From Paracoccaceae bacterium (GTDB taxonomy: Bacteria; Pseudomonadota; Alphaproteobacteria; Rhodobacterales; Rhodobacteraceae), in contig JAQWSE010000005.1 of assembly GCA_029243395.1 (NCBI GenBank), forward strand, positions 124,001-188,000: a DNA stretch of 64,000 nt, read 5' to 3'. The translations under genes and the position numbers were made by a program. Positions 38,608 through 45,854 of the stretch are shown one piece after another. Under the pieces are notes generated by a model that was not told the origin of the DNA, ran no database searches, and saw only the letters and a list, made by a program, of their open reading frames with translations. Positions within the stretch are counted from its first letter, which is position 1. The number at the start of each line of letters is the position of its first letter.

Positions 38608-38711
38608 AAACGTTTATTCATAAAAAAAGCACTTAGTTTTGGCTAAATGCTTTATTTTATTACATAAATTGCAACTATGTATACTTGATATTTTAACGCT
38701 TTGCAAACTTA
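38608..38711. repeat. rpsI-tail repeat, copy 1
   Basis: About 100 nt nearly identical to 40064-40164. On the minus strand it encodes a remnant of the rpsI end (FAKR then TAA, against FSKR then TGA in the real gene), followed by the same AT-rich spacer with TATACTTGATAT-type bases and the same terminator hairpin. Similarity stops abruptly upstream of the last four codons of rpsI. It lies about 1.45 kb from copy 2, and the LCM-type methyltransferase gene is between them. Confidence 0.85.
38622..38652 (-). terminator. Duplicate of the rpsI terminator (copy 1)
   Basis: Minus-strand hairpin AAGCACTTAG / CTAAATGCTT with a 6-nt loop, one pair weakened to a wobble relative to copy 2, followed on the minus strand by a run of seven T. 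It follows only a four-codon rpsI remnant, so it has no full gene of its own. Confidence 0.65.
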
Positions 38712-38801
38712 TATCTCTAAAAACCTAACAAAATCAGTATGTAACAGAGGTGTTATAAAAACGTGCATCATTCGTGCATTATAAGGTTTGTTAAAAATCA
38801 T
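38709..38801 (-). CDS. Possible 30-residue peptide abutting the rpsI-tail remnant
   Basis: ATG at 38801 is preceded at 3 nt by AGGAG, one of the stronger ribosome binding sites in the region. The frame begins MIFNKPYNARMMHV and ends EI then TAA exactly where the rpsI-tail repeat begins. No family is recognised and so short a frame could be chance; the ribosome binding site is the only positive evidence. Confidence 0.2.
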   Translation of the reverse strand: MIFNKPYNARMMHVFITPLLHTDFVRFLEI

Positions 38802-38962
38802 AGTCTCCTAAACGCTGGCTAAGTTAACTCTGATATCATTTCTAAAAATTTTGTCCATGTTTATAATGGCTTATGGCTAATGTGTTTGAAATTTACATTT
38901 TTCAAATGCAGATGTAACTTAGTTTGAAAAAGGTAAAAATTTTACGCTAACTTAGGACAAGT

Positions 38963-38982
38963 AATATATTGGGAAATATATT
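38963..38982 (+). promoter_or_regulatory. AT hairpin holding the only SD-like bases before the LCM methyltransferase
   Basis: AATATATT-GGGA-AATATATT is a perfect 8-bp stem, ending 2 nt before the ATG at 38985. The loop GGGA is the only Shine-Dalgarno-like stretch, so folding could modulate initiation; it could equally be a DNA operator, since each arm is itself palindromic. Confidence 0.4.
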
Positions 38983-38984
38983 TT

Positions 38985-39872
38985 ATGAAAAAAAATAAAG
39001 GAATTGAAACTTCATATAGCATCCCAATGATTAGGGCTTTGGGAATGTTATACCCAAAAAACAAAAGGATTTATAACGATCCCTTTGCTGAAAAAATATT
39101 ATCTGGTTTTAATAAATATTTTGTTAAACTCTTGCATGTTCCTTTCGTTCATAAAGTAATAACAAACTTTTATGAGAAAAAATATTCTGGTTTTTTGGGG
39201 TACTTTTTTTGTCGTTTCAGATACTACGATGATGTTATAAAGCTATGCCTTCAAAAGAATGATATAGATGTAATCGTTAATATGGGAGCTGGTATGGATT
39301 GTAGACCTTACTATATTGAAGGTTTAGACAAGCTTCATTACTATGAAATCGACCATCCCAAAGTAATAGAAACGAAAAAGAAAAAGTTAAGGAATGTTTT
39401 AGGAGAACTACCTAATTTTGTTACTTATGTTGAAATTGATTTTGATAAGCAGAGCATTGAAAACGTACTTCAAAAAGCAGGATATAATCCAAATTTGAAA
39501 ACACTATTCATTTGGGAAAGTGTCTCCGCATATCTTACAAAAGAAACAAATGATACCATTTTTAGTTTTGTTTCAAAAGCAAACGAAGGAAGTCAATTTG
39601 TATTTTCTTATGCAACTATGGATTTTATGAACGGTAAAAATCTGTCTCATAAGACTCTCAAACTGCTCTATGAAAGAATTAGAGTAAAGAAAGAACTAAT
39701 ACTTCAACATGGTTTTGAGCAAAACGAAATTGAAAAATACCTACTAAATTTCTCAATTTCCACTATTGAGCATATTGGCTCAAAAGAATTGAAAGAAAGA
39801 TATATACATCCATTAGATCTAAAAATGGATGTTGCGGAAGTTGAACGATTTATTTTAGCAGAAGTTAACTAA
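38985..39872 (+). CDS. LCM-family (leucine carboxyl methyltransferase-like) O-methyltransferase
   Basis: SAM-dependent methyltransferase of the PF04072-type family, 295 residues. Typical bacterial features: SYSIPMIRAL at the N-terminus, YNDPFAEKIL, the SAM motif VNMGAGMDCRPYYIEG near residue 98, EIDHPKVIETKKK, and LFIWESVSAYLT near 165. Bacterial members methylate carboxyl or hydroxyl groups of small molecules, often in secondary metabolism; the target here is unknown. It is the only gene on its strand between 33.7 and 41.7 kb and is flanked on both sides by copies of the rpsI tail and terminator, which suggests it arrived by insertion. Confidence 0.85.
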   Translation: MKKNKGIETSYSIPMIRALGMLYPKNKRIYNDPFAEKILSGFNKYFVKLLHVPFVHKVITNFYEKKYSGFLGYFFCRFRYYDDVIKLCLQKNDIDVIVNMGAGMDCRPYYIEGLDKLHYYEIDHPKVIETKKKKLRNVLGELPNFVTYVEIDFDKQSIENVLQKAGYNPNLKTLFIWESVSAYLTKETNDTIFSFVSKANEGSQFVFSYATMDFMNGKNLSHKTLKLLYERIRVKKELILQHGFEQNEIEKYLLNFSISTIEHIGSKELKERYIHPLDLKMDVAEVERFILAEVN

Positions 39873-40063
39873 AGTTTTTGCCAAGTTTTACCATCTAAGT
39901 CTGGTTGCTTGTAAAGTATCAAACTACCAGCAGCCATAATTGAAATATCAACTCTGTCTACATACTTGCTCATTGTTAAAAACTGTAAGCTTCTATTGCA
40001 CTAAAGGTGCATCAGCGTAACACTAGGACATTAAAAAATATAGAGAATTTACAAATGCACATC

Positions 40064-40164
40064 AAACGTGCATTCATAAAAAAAGCACTTAGTTTTGGCT
40101 AAGTGCTTGATTTTATTCCATAATTTGTAATGATGTATACTTGATATATCAACGCTTTGAAAAC
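40064..40164. repeat. rpsI-tail repeat, copy 2 (in place)
   Basis: The native copy: last codons of rpsI (about 40149-40164), spacer and terminator. It aligns with 38608-38711 over about 100 nt with roughly a dozen differences. Just outside, ATGCAC-N7-GTGCAT forms an inverted repeat at 40055-40073. Related CGTGCAT motifs occur near copy 1 at 38762-38779. Confidence 0.85.
40078..40108 (-). terminator. Intrinsic terminator of rplM-rpsI
   Basis: Perfect 10-bp stem AAGCACTTAG / CTAAGTGCTT with a six-base loop, followed on the minus strand by seven T. It lies about 40 nt after the rpsI stop. On the plus strand the stem is followed by GATTTTATT, so it could also stop transcription from the methyltransferase gene ending at 39872. 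Confidence 0.9.
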
Positions 40165-40640
40165 TGAAAACTTCTGCGAGCTTTTGGCTTTCCATATTTC
40201 TTTCGCTCTACAACCCTGCTATCTCTCGTTATAAACCCAGCAGTCTTCAAGGACGGTCGTAAAGTCGGCTCAAAAAAACTTAGCGCTTTCGATATTCCAT
40301 GCTTAAGTGCCCCCGCCTGTCCAGAGAGTCCCCCTCCTTTTACAGTAGCATTTATGTCAAACTGGCTTTTTACTCCCGCCACAGAAAATGGCTGGTTTAC
40401 CAGCATTTGCAGAACTGGTCTGGCAAAGTACTTACTCATATCTTTTCCATTTACTATAACAACACCGGCGCCCCGTTTCAGCCAAACCCTGGCTACAGCA
40501 CCTTTTCTTTTACCTGTTGCATATGAGCGTCCAAATTCATCTGTTTTTGATTTAACTTCTTCAATCATTACCTCTTCAGGGGATTGAGGATCTTCTTGTA
40601 ATGATTTTAAGTCTTCTAGAGATTTCTTTGTCTCTTCCAT
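40149..40640 (-). CDS. rpsI: 30S ribosomal protein S9
   Basis: Small-subunit protein whose C-terminal tail reaches the P-site tRNA. It is 163 residues with an acidic N-terminal extension of about 35 residues, as in other alphaproteobacteria, then [34 protein letters not shown] and the C-terminal [24 protein letters not shown]-type tail. Cotranscribed with rplM, whose stop is 3 nt upstream. Its last four codons and terminator are repeated at 38608-38711. Confidence 0.98.
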   Translation of the reverse strand: MEETKKSLEDLKSLQEDPQSPEEVMIEEVKSKTDEFGRSYATGKRKGAVARVWLKRGAGVVIVNGKDMSKYFARPVLQMLVNQPFSVAGVKSQFDINATVKGGGLSGQAGALKHGISKALSFFEPTLRPSLKTAGFITRDSRVVERKKYGKPKARRSFQFSKR

Positions 40641-40643
40641 ATT

Positions 40644-41117
40644 TTAATTTCTCTTTATATTTTTTTTGTTCATGTTTTTAATATCTACTGACTCGGGGTT
40701 TTGTGCTTCATGGGGGTGGTCGCTTCCAGAATAAACCCTAAGATTTGTCAATTGTTGTCTTGACAAAGGTCCTCCAGGCAACATTCTCTTAACGGCCTTC
40801 ATGACTACCCTTTCTGGAAACTTACCTTCCAGGATATCAATAGCTTTTCTAGATTTGATTCCTCCTGGATAACCGGTATGCCAGTAATATGTTTTATCTT
40901 CTCGCTTTTTACCCGTAAGCTCAATCTTTTCTGCATTCACTATGATCACATTGTCGCCCATATCCATGTGTGGCGTAAAGGTTGGCTTATGTTTACCCCT
41001 AAGGTAGCTTGCAACTAAGGACGCTAACCTGCCAAGTACAAGGCCTTCAGCATCAATCACCAACCACTTTTTTTCAATGTCAGCCGGTTTTATGGAGAAT
41101 GTTTTATTAATAGGCAT
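40644..41117 (-). CDS. rplM: 50S ribosomal protein L13
   Basis: Early-assembly large-subunit protein, 157 residues from the ATG at 41117 ([18 protein letters not shown]). This start matches the alphaproteobacterial family, although no clear ribosome binding site precedes it; the reading open 21 codons further upstream is not conserved in character. Core motifs: [38 protein letters not shown] and [18 protein letters not shown]. First gene of rplM-rpsI. Confidence 0.97.
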   Translation of the reverse strand: MPINKTFSIKPADIEKKWLVIDAEGLVLGRLASLVASYLRGKHKPTFTPHMDMGDNVIIVNAEKIELTGKKREDKTYYWHTGYPGGIKSRKAIDILEGKFPERVVMKAVKRMLPGGPLSRQQLTNLRVYSGSDHPHEAQNPESVDIKNMNKKNIKRN

Positions 41118-41245
41118 TTTTATACTATCGAATAATTCATAAGGTTGCGTCCCTTTTAAGAAAATTTTTGGGTTCGTCAATGATAATCGTCAGATATACT
41201 GAATTATTTTTACCAGCTTAGCATTATGGCGGTTGTTTGTTAGAA

Positions 41246-41665
41246 TTAACTTGTGCTGGAAGGTAATGAATAAGTAAAAATTGCATGTGCCACCAATTGA
41301 GACATGTCTTCAGAAAAAATTTCAACATCTCCAACTACCAATTTTCTACCTGATTTTTTAATTTTTGCAGATGCTATGAGATTACTATGTTCAGGTTTTC
41401 TTAAAAAATTTATAGAGACATTCGTAGTTAGAGCTAACGTACTAGAACCTGGTAATGAGATCACAGCCAAATAAAATGCAATGTCGGCTAATTCAAACAT
41501 GGTTGGACCCGAAATCGTATTTCCTGGCCTTAAATTCGCTTCAGTTGCGACTAGCTGCACCTCACTTAGGGAATGTTCTAACTTCAATATAATATACTTA
41601 CCTCTAATCTGAGGAAAAATTTCTTCCAAATATTTGGTCATCTCATCTATTGAAAACTTGTTCAT
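41246..41665 (-). CDS. PaaI-family hotdog thioesterase
   Basis: Hotdog-fold acyl-CoA thioesterase of 139 residues. The family motif with the active-site region is TISGPTMFELADIAFYLAV near residue 50, followed by TTNVSINFLRKPEHSNLIASA. Hydrolyses acyl-CoA or aryl-CoA in relatives; substrate unknown here. Divergent from enoyl-CoA hydratase (55 nt apart) and upstream of rplM on the same strand. Thioesterase, hydratase and rplM-rpsI are commonly neighbours in alphaproteobacteria, so this is an ancestral arrangement. Confidence 0.88.
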   Translation of the reverse strand: MNKFSIDEMTKYLEEIFPQIRGKYIILKLEHSLSEVQLVATEANLRPGNTISGPTMFELADIAFYLAVISLPGSSTLALTTNVSINFLRKPEHSNLIASAKIKKSGRKLVVGDVEIFSEDMSQLVAHAIFTYSLPSSTS

Positions 41666-41720
41666 AATTTCTTATTCTGAAAGTCGTTTTTTAATCTATG
41701 CATAGTATAAGGGGAGTTTA

Positions 41721-42509
41721 ATGAGTTCAATTCTTTTACATGAAGTCAAGGATAAATCCGAGATACTGACGTTTAATACTCCAGAAAAATTAAATGTACT
41801 ATCTGAAGAAATGCTCAAGGATTTATCAGCTGCACTAAGCAAGTGCGCTTCAAATCAATCAACTCATGTAGTCATATTACGATCTACTGGAAAAGCCTTT
41901 TGTGCGGGACATGATTTGAAACAGATGCAGAATGCAAGAAATAATTCAGATAAGGGGTTAAAATACTTTAATAAGCTTTTTAGTCTATGTTCAAAAGTAA
42001 TGATACAGATTAAGAATCTGCCAAAACCTGTCATTGCCGAGGTACAGGGAGTAGCTACGGCTGCAGGTTGTCAGTTAGTAGCGACTTGTGATATCGCGGT
42101 GTCTTCAAACATTGCCCGGTTTGGAGTGAATGGCGTTAATATAGGGCTGTTCTGTTCCACTCCAATGGTGGCACTTTCAAGAAATATTGGACGAAAGAAA
42201 ACTTTCGAAATGCTTGTCACAGGTGATTTTATGACTGCTTCTGAAGCGAAAGAGTCTGGCCTAATCAACCACGTTGTAAGTGAGGACCAACTTTCAAACA
42301 GGACTGATGAGCTAGCATCGAAGATATCAAAAAAATTTAAACGGGTGGTAAAAATAGGGAAAAAAGCTTTTTATGAACAAGCTGAGATGAAACTAGAAAA
42401 TGCTTATGAATATACAGCAAAAATTATGGCTGAAAACATGGTTTTAGATGAGACTGTAGAGGGCATTTCAGCCTTTATAGAGAAGCGAAATCCTAAATGG
42501 ATAGAATGA
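41721..42509 (+). CDS. Enoyl-CoA hydratase/isomerase family protein
   Basis: Crotonase-fold enzyme of 262 residues. The CoA/oxyanion motifs are SEILTFNTPEKLNVLS, AFCAGHDLKQM (first oxyanion glycine) and EVQGVATAAGCQLVATCDIAV (second). At the position of the usual first catalytic glutamate the sequence has GVNIGLFCSTPMVALSRNIG, as in the hydratase branch recorded as 'enoyl-CoA hydratase' in this neighbourhood, so the reaction is uncertain. GGGGAG lies 6 nt before the ATG. Convergent with ctaA. Confidence 0.9.
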   Translation: MSSILLHEVKDKSEILTFNTPEKLNVLSEEMLKDLSAALSKCASNQSTHVVILRSTGKAFCAGHDLKQMQNARNNSDKGLKYFNKLFSLCSKVMIQIKNLPKPVIAEVQGVATAAGCQLVATCDIAVSSNIARFGVNGVNIGLFCSTPMVALSRNIGRKKTFEMLVTGDFMTASEAKESGLINHVVSEDQLSNRTDELASKISKKFKRVVKIGKKAFYEQAEMKLENAYEYTAKIMAENMVLDETVEGISAFIEKRNPKWIE

Positions 42510-42532
42510 AAATTGGCTTAATTACCTGGAAC

Positions 42533-43606
42533 CTAGCCTTTTCTCTCAATATATAAATTAAATTTCAGATTCAATATAGAAAGTAATAACAATATAGCCA
42601 CTAATTGGTGTGCTAAACCCAAATATAATGGAACAGAATTTAATAAAGCAAGGACACCTATGATCACTTGCAATGATAAAAAACCAAGCAAAAAATGGTA
42701 ATTGATCTTTTGAACTGGATATGAATTGGCCCTTCTTATTCCTTTCACCCATATGATAGTGCCCAAGATAAAAAGCGTGTAACCCATCAACCGGTGATTA
42801 AATTGCACCAGGGCAGGGTTTTCCAAAAAGTTGATATAGCCAGGAACCAAATAGAATATGTCCTCAGGAACGATTTTTCCATTCATTAAAGGCCAATCCG
42901 TATAACTCTGACCGGCATTTATTCCCGAAACTAATGCACCAAGAAAAACTTGTACAAAGAAGCATCCTAATAATAAATTAGTAAGAATTTCCTCTATTGA
43001 GCTCCTTCCGACATTTATTTTAGGTGCTGTTTCATCTGACCAGGTACCATTTATTCTGATAAGTAAATAAATCATGGAGAAAATTATTAGTGCCAAGCTT
43101 AGATGGACGGCCAACCTATAAGAAGCAACGTCCAATACCTTTTCTTCCAAATCTAACCCAGATTTTACCATCCACCATCCGATAAATGCCTGAGCTAGCC
43201 CAAGAATTCCTAAAAAGAGGCCCGAGATAAACAAAAATCTTGGCATGCTAGTAATATAATTTAAAAAAATAAAGCCAAGGAACCAAACTAACCCTATCAA
43301 TCTACCAAACTGACGATGCCCCCATTCCCACCAAAAAATATACTTGAACTCTTCTAGAGTCATAGAGTTATTTTGTAGGATAAATTCCGAAGTCTTCTGG
43401 TATTCATTAAACAAATGAATCCAATCATTTAGTGATATGGGTGGAAATGCTCCCATTAAAGGATCCCAATCTGTAATTGATAATCCAGAGTCGGTTAATC
43501 TGGTAAGGCCACCAATAAGAATCATAAAAAAGATTAAAATAAGAAGTATGAAAAGCCATATTTGTACAGCTTGCCTATTGTAAGAATTACTTAAACCTGG
43601 CTCCAT
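42533..43606 (-). CDS. ctaA: Haem A synthase (COX15/CtaA)
   Basis: Inner-membrane enzyme oxidising haem O to haem A for aa3-type cytochrome oxidase. It is 357 residues with eight predicted membrane segments. Haem-ligand histidines are seen in WEWGHRQFGRLIG, YRLAVHLSLALI, QFNHRLMGYT and GLAHQLVAI. GGLTRLTDSGLSITDWDPLMGA near the N-terminus is the COX15 signature. Convergent with enoyl-CoA hydratase. Shows that this organism respires with an aa3-type oxidase. Confidence 0.96.
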   Translation of the reverse strand: MEPGLSNSYNRQAVQIWLFILLILIFFMILIGGLTRLTDSGLSITDWDPLMGAFPPISLNDWIHLFNEYQKTSEFILQNNSMTLEEFKYIFWWEWGHRQFGRLIGLVWFLGFIFLNYITSMPRFLFISGLFLGILGLAQAFIGWWMVKSGLDLEEKVLDVASYRLAVHLSLALIIFSMIYLLIRINGTWSDETAPKINVGRSSIEEILTNLLLGCFFVQVFLGALVSGINAGQSYTDWPLMNGKIVPEDIFYLVPGYINFLENPALVQFNHRLMGYTLFILGTIIWVKGIRRANSYPVQKINYHFLLGFLSLQVIIGVLALLNSVPLYLGLAHQLVAILLLLSILNLKFNLYIERKG

Positions 43607-43743
43607 TCAAATTTTCCCAGACAGTGCGTGAATTAAGTTAGACCCTTTTAGTCTTTCCCACATTACAATTAACCCAAAGTTAAGTTTTTGTATTGCGTCT
43701 TGGCGACGCATTTTAAGGCTTTGAAATCTCTCAATGAGTTGCA

Positions 43744-44475
43744 TTATAGGGAGTTTCTCCGTTTTGAGAGCGCCTTAATAATGCCAAACAAAGTTCTGAT
43801 ATCTGGATTAGTTAAAGGTATCCTATGGAACAAGTTTTCAATATTCCTATTGAGGCTATCTCTTTTATCTTCTGGCCAAAAATAACCAGAATGGTTGAGT
43901 TCAATCTTTAGATTATCAACTAAGCTATTTACTTCAGATTGAGTAGCACTACTTAAATGAGCATTAGCATCCTTTGTTGTGAACTTCTCATCACCAGATA
44001 TTCTGAACCACTCATATGCTAAAACGGCTACCGCATGTGAAAGATTTAGAGACCTGAACTTGGTGTTTACAGGTATTGAAATTATTGCATTTGCGATTGC
44101 TATTTCTTTACTTTCTAATCCGGCCCGCTCAGAACCAAAAATTATCCCAGTTGACTCACCCTTTTCAACCAATTCTTTTATCAATTTCATACCTTCATAA
44201 GGATTAAAAATCTCCTTAGAAAACTTTCTTGAACGAATAGTTGTTGCAAATACAAAGTTTAAGTCATGAACCGCGTCTTCAACGGTGGAATGGACAAGGC
44301 ATTTGTCCAGGATTTTGCCCCCACCCGAAGATACAGTTGCAGCTTTTTCGTTAGGCCAACCATCTCTAGGAGCTACCAACCTAAGTCCCTCCAAACCAAA
44401 ATTCCACATTACTCTGGCTGTTGCACCTATGTTTTCTCCCATTTGTGGTCTAGCTAATATAAAATTGGGCTTCAA
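43744..44475 (-). CDS. trmJ: TrmJ/SpoU-family tRNA/rRNA methyltransferase
   Basis: SPOUT-class RNA methyltransferase; TrmJ makes 2'-O-methyl at position 32 of tRNA. About 243 residues with LARPQMGENIGATARVMWNFGLEG at the N-terminus (part of motif 1), GIIFGSERAGLESKEI (motif 2) and SIPVNTKFRSLNLSHAVAVLAYE (motif 3 knot). The start is taken as TTG at 44475, because GGAGG lies 5 nt upstream and homologues begin at MKPN; the ATG at 44517 has no such site. Divergent from icd, a common alphaproteobacterial pair. Confidence 0.9.
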   Translation of the reverse strand: MKPNFILARPQMGENIGATARVMWNFGLEGLRLVAPRDGWPNEKAATVSSGGGKILDKCLVHSTVEDAVHDLNFVFATTIRSRKFSKEIFNPYEGMKLIKELVEKGESTGIIFGSERAGLESKEIAIANAIISIPVNTKFRSLNLSHAVAVLAYEWFRISGDEKFTTKDANAHLSSATQSEVNSLVDNLKIELNHSGYFWPEDKRDSLNRNIENLFHRIPLTNPDIRTLFGIIKALSKRRNSL

Positions 44476-44610
44476 AATGTCCTCCAAAAAAAAAGCTTGA
44501 ATAGATACTGTAAACATGTTGATAGAGAGCAGAAATATAAAAAAATCGCGTAATATAACTTTCTAATAATTTAAAAGTGGCTAACAGAAATCAGTTGGAA
44601 AAACAATACA

Positions 44611-45837
44611 ATGTCGCAAATGCAAAAAAAAATTAAAGTCAATAATCCTGTCGTTGAATTGGATGGGGATGAAATGACACGAATTATCTGGAAATTTATT
44701 AAGGAAAAGTTGGTCCTTCCTTTTCTAGATGTCGATTTACATTACTATGACCTAGGGATCGAAGAAAGAGATAGAACCGAAGACCGTATTACTATTGCGG
44801 CAGCTGAAGCTATTAAGAAATACGGCGTCGGCGTAAAGTGTGCCACAATTACCCCAGACGAAGCTAGAGTCGAAGAGTTCAAATTAAAAAAAATGTGGCG
44901 ATCACCCAATGGAACTATAAGAAATATCCTTGGTGGAGTAGTTTTTAGAGCTCCTATAATCTGTAAAAATGTGCCTAGGTTAGTCCCAGGATGGACAAGT
45001 CCTATAGTAATAGGAAGACATGCATATGGAGACCAGTATAGAGCGACTGATTTTCTATTTCCTAGCAAAGGCAAGCTATCGATAAAATTTGTTGGTGATG
45101 ATGGTAATATCATTGAGAAGGAGGTATTTGACGCACCTTCAAGTGGTGTTACTATGGCAATGTATAATCTTGATAGTTCGATAATAGACTTTGCCAGGGC
45201 ATCTATGAATTACGGACTTAAATTGTGCTGGCCAGTATATCTGTCTACTAAAAATACAATCCTAAAGGCCTATGATGGAAGATTTAAAGATCTATTTCAG
45301 AAAGTTTATGAGGAAGAATTTAAGGTTAAATTCGAAGCTAAAGGTATAACTTATGAACACCGATTAATTGATGACATGGTAGCCTCGGCCCTAAAGTGGT
45401 CTGGCGAATTTGTATGGGCGTGTAAAAATTACGATGGGGACGTCCAATCTGATACTGTTGCTCAAGGTTTTGGATCGTTAGGTCTTATGACTAGTCAACT
45501 GATGACCCCAGATGGAAGAACTTTGGAAGCGGAGGCAGCACACGGCACAGTCACCAGGCATTATAGAGAGTTCCAAAAAGGTAATGAAACTTCTACCAAC
45601 TCAATAGCATCGATTTTCGCATGGACAGGCGGCTTAAAACATAGAGCCAAACTTGACGCAAATACTGCTCTAGAAGAATTTTCAACAAAACTTGAAAACG
45701 TAGTTGTAGAAACTGTCGAATCTGGTTTTATGACTAAGGATCTAGCCCATTTAATTGATCCAAAGCAACCATGGCTTAATACAACTCAGTTTTTGGAAAA
45801 AATTGAAGAAAATCTCCGAAAATCTCTAGATATTTAG
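44611..45837 (+). CDS. icd: NADP-dependent isocitrate dehydrogenase
   Basis: TCA cycle enzyme making 2-oxoglutarate and NADPH. At 408 residues it is the eukaryote-like homodimeric type usual in alphaproteobacteria, not the E. coli type. Seen: [14 protein letters not shown] near the N-terminus (metal-binding region), [29 protein letters not shown] with the substrate-binding serine, and [12 protein letters not shown] for NADP. Divergent from trmJ and convergent with alaS (17 nt apart). Confidence 0.97.
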   Translation: MSQMQKKIKVNNPVVELDGDEMTRIIWKFIKEKLVLPFLDVDLHYYDLGIEERDRTEDRITIAAAEAIKKYGVGVKCATITPDEARVEEFKLKKMWRSPNGTIRNILGGVVFRAPIICKNVPRLVPGWTSPIVIGRHAYGDQYRATDFLFPSKGKLSIKFVGDDGNIIEKEVFDAPSSGVTMAMYNLDSSIIDFARASMNYGLKLCWPVYLSTKNTILKAYDGRFKDLFQKVYEEEFKVKFEAKGITYEHRLIDDMVASALKWSGEFVWACKNYDGDVQSDTVAQGFGSLGLMTSQLMTPDGRTLEAEAAHGTVTRHYREFQKGNETSTNSIASIFAWTGGLKHRAKLDANTALEEFSTKLENVVVETVESGFMTKDLAHLIDPKQPWLNTTQFLEKIEENLRKSLDI

Positions 45838-45854
45838 ATCTATGCTTGTCCTCC

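Larger units (their letters stand above)
38315..38984. other. 670-nt non-coding accessory region
   Basis: Between two methyltransferase genes. It holds copy 1 of the rpsI-tail repeat with its hairpin (38608-38711), a 30-codon frame with a good ribosome binding site (38709-38801), two CGTGCAT motifs (38762-38779) and an AT-rich palindromic hairpin directly before the next gene. A 112-codon plus-strand frame at 38308-38646 runs through the repeat and is probably spurious. The stretch is more AT-rich than the genes around it. Confidence 0.6.

Noticed and set aside
38308-38646. 112-codon plus-strand frame upstream of the rpsI-tail repeat
   Set aside because: It overlaps the start of the methyltransferase gene on the other strand, runs into the terminator repeat, has no good ribosome binding site and has no recognisable protein character.
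39869-39973. 34-codon minus-strand frame at the end of the LCM methyltransferase gene
   Set aside because: Protein-like residues, but no ribosome binding site and its stop coincides with the overlapping gene's end; too short to support.
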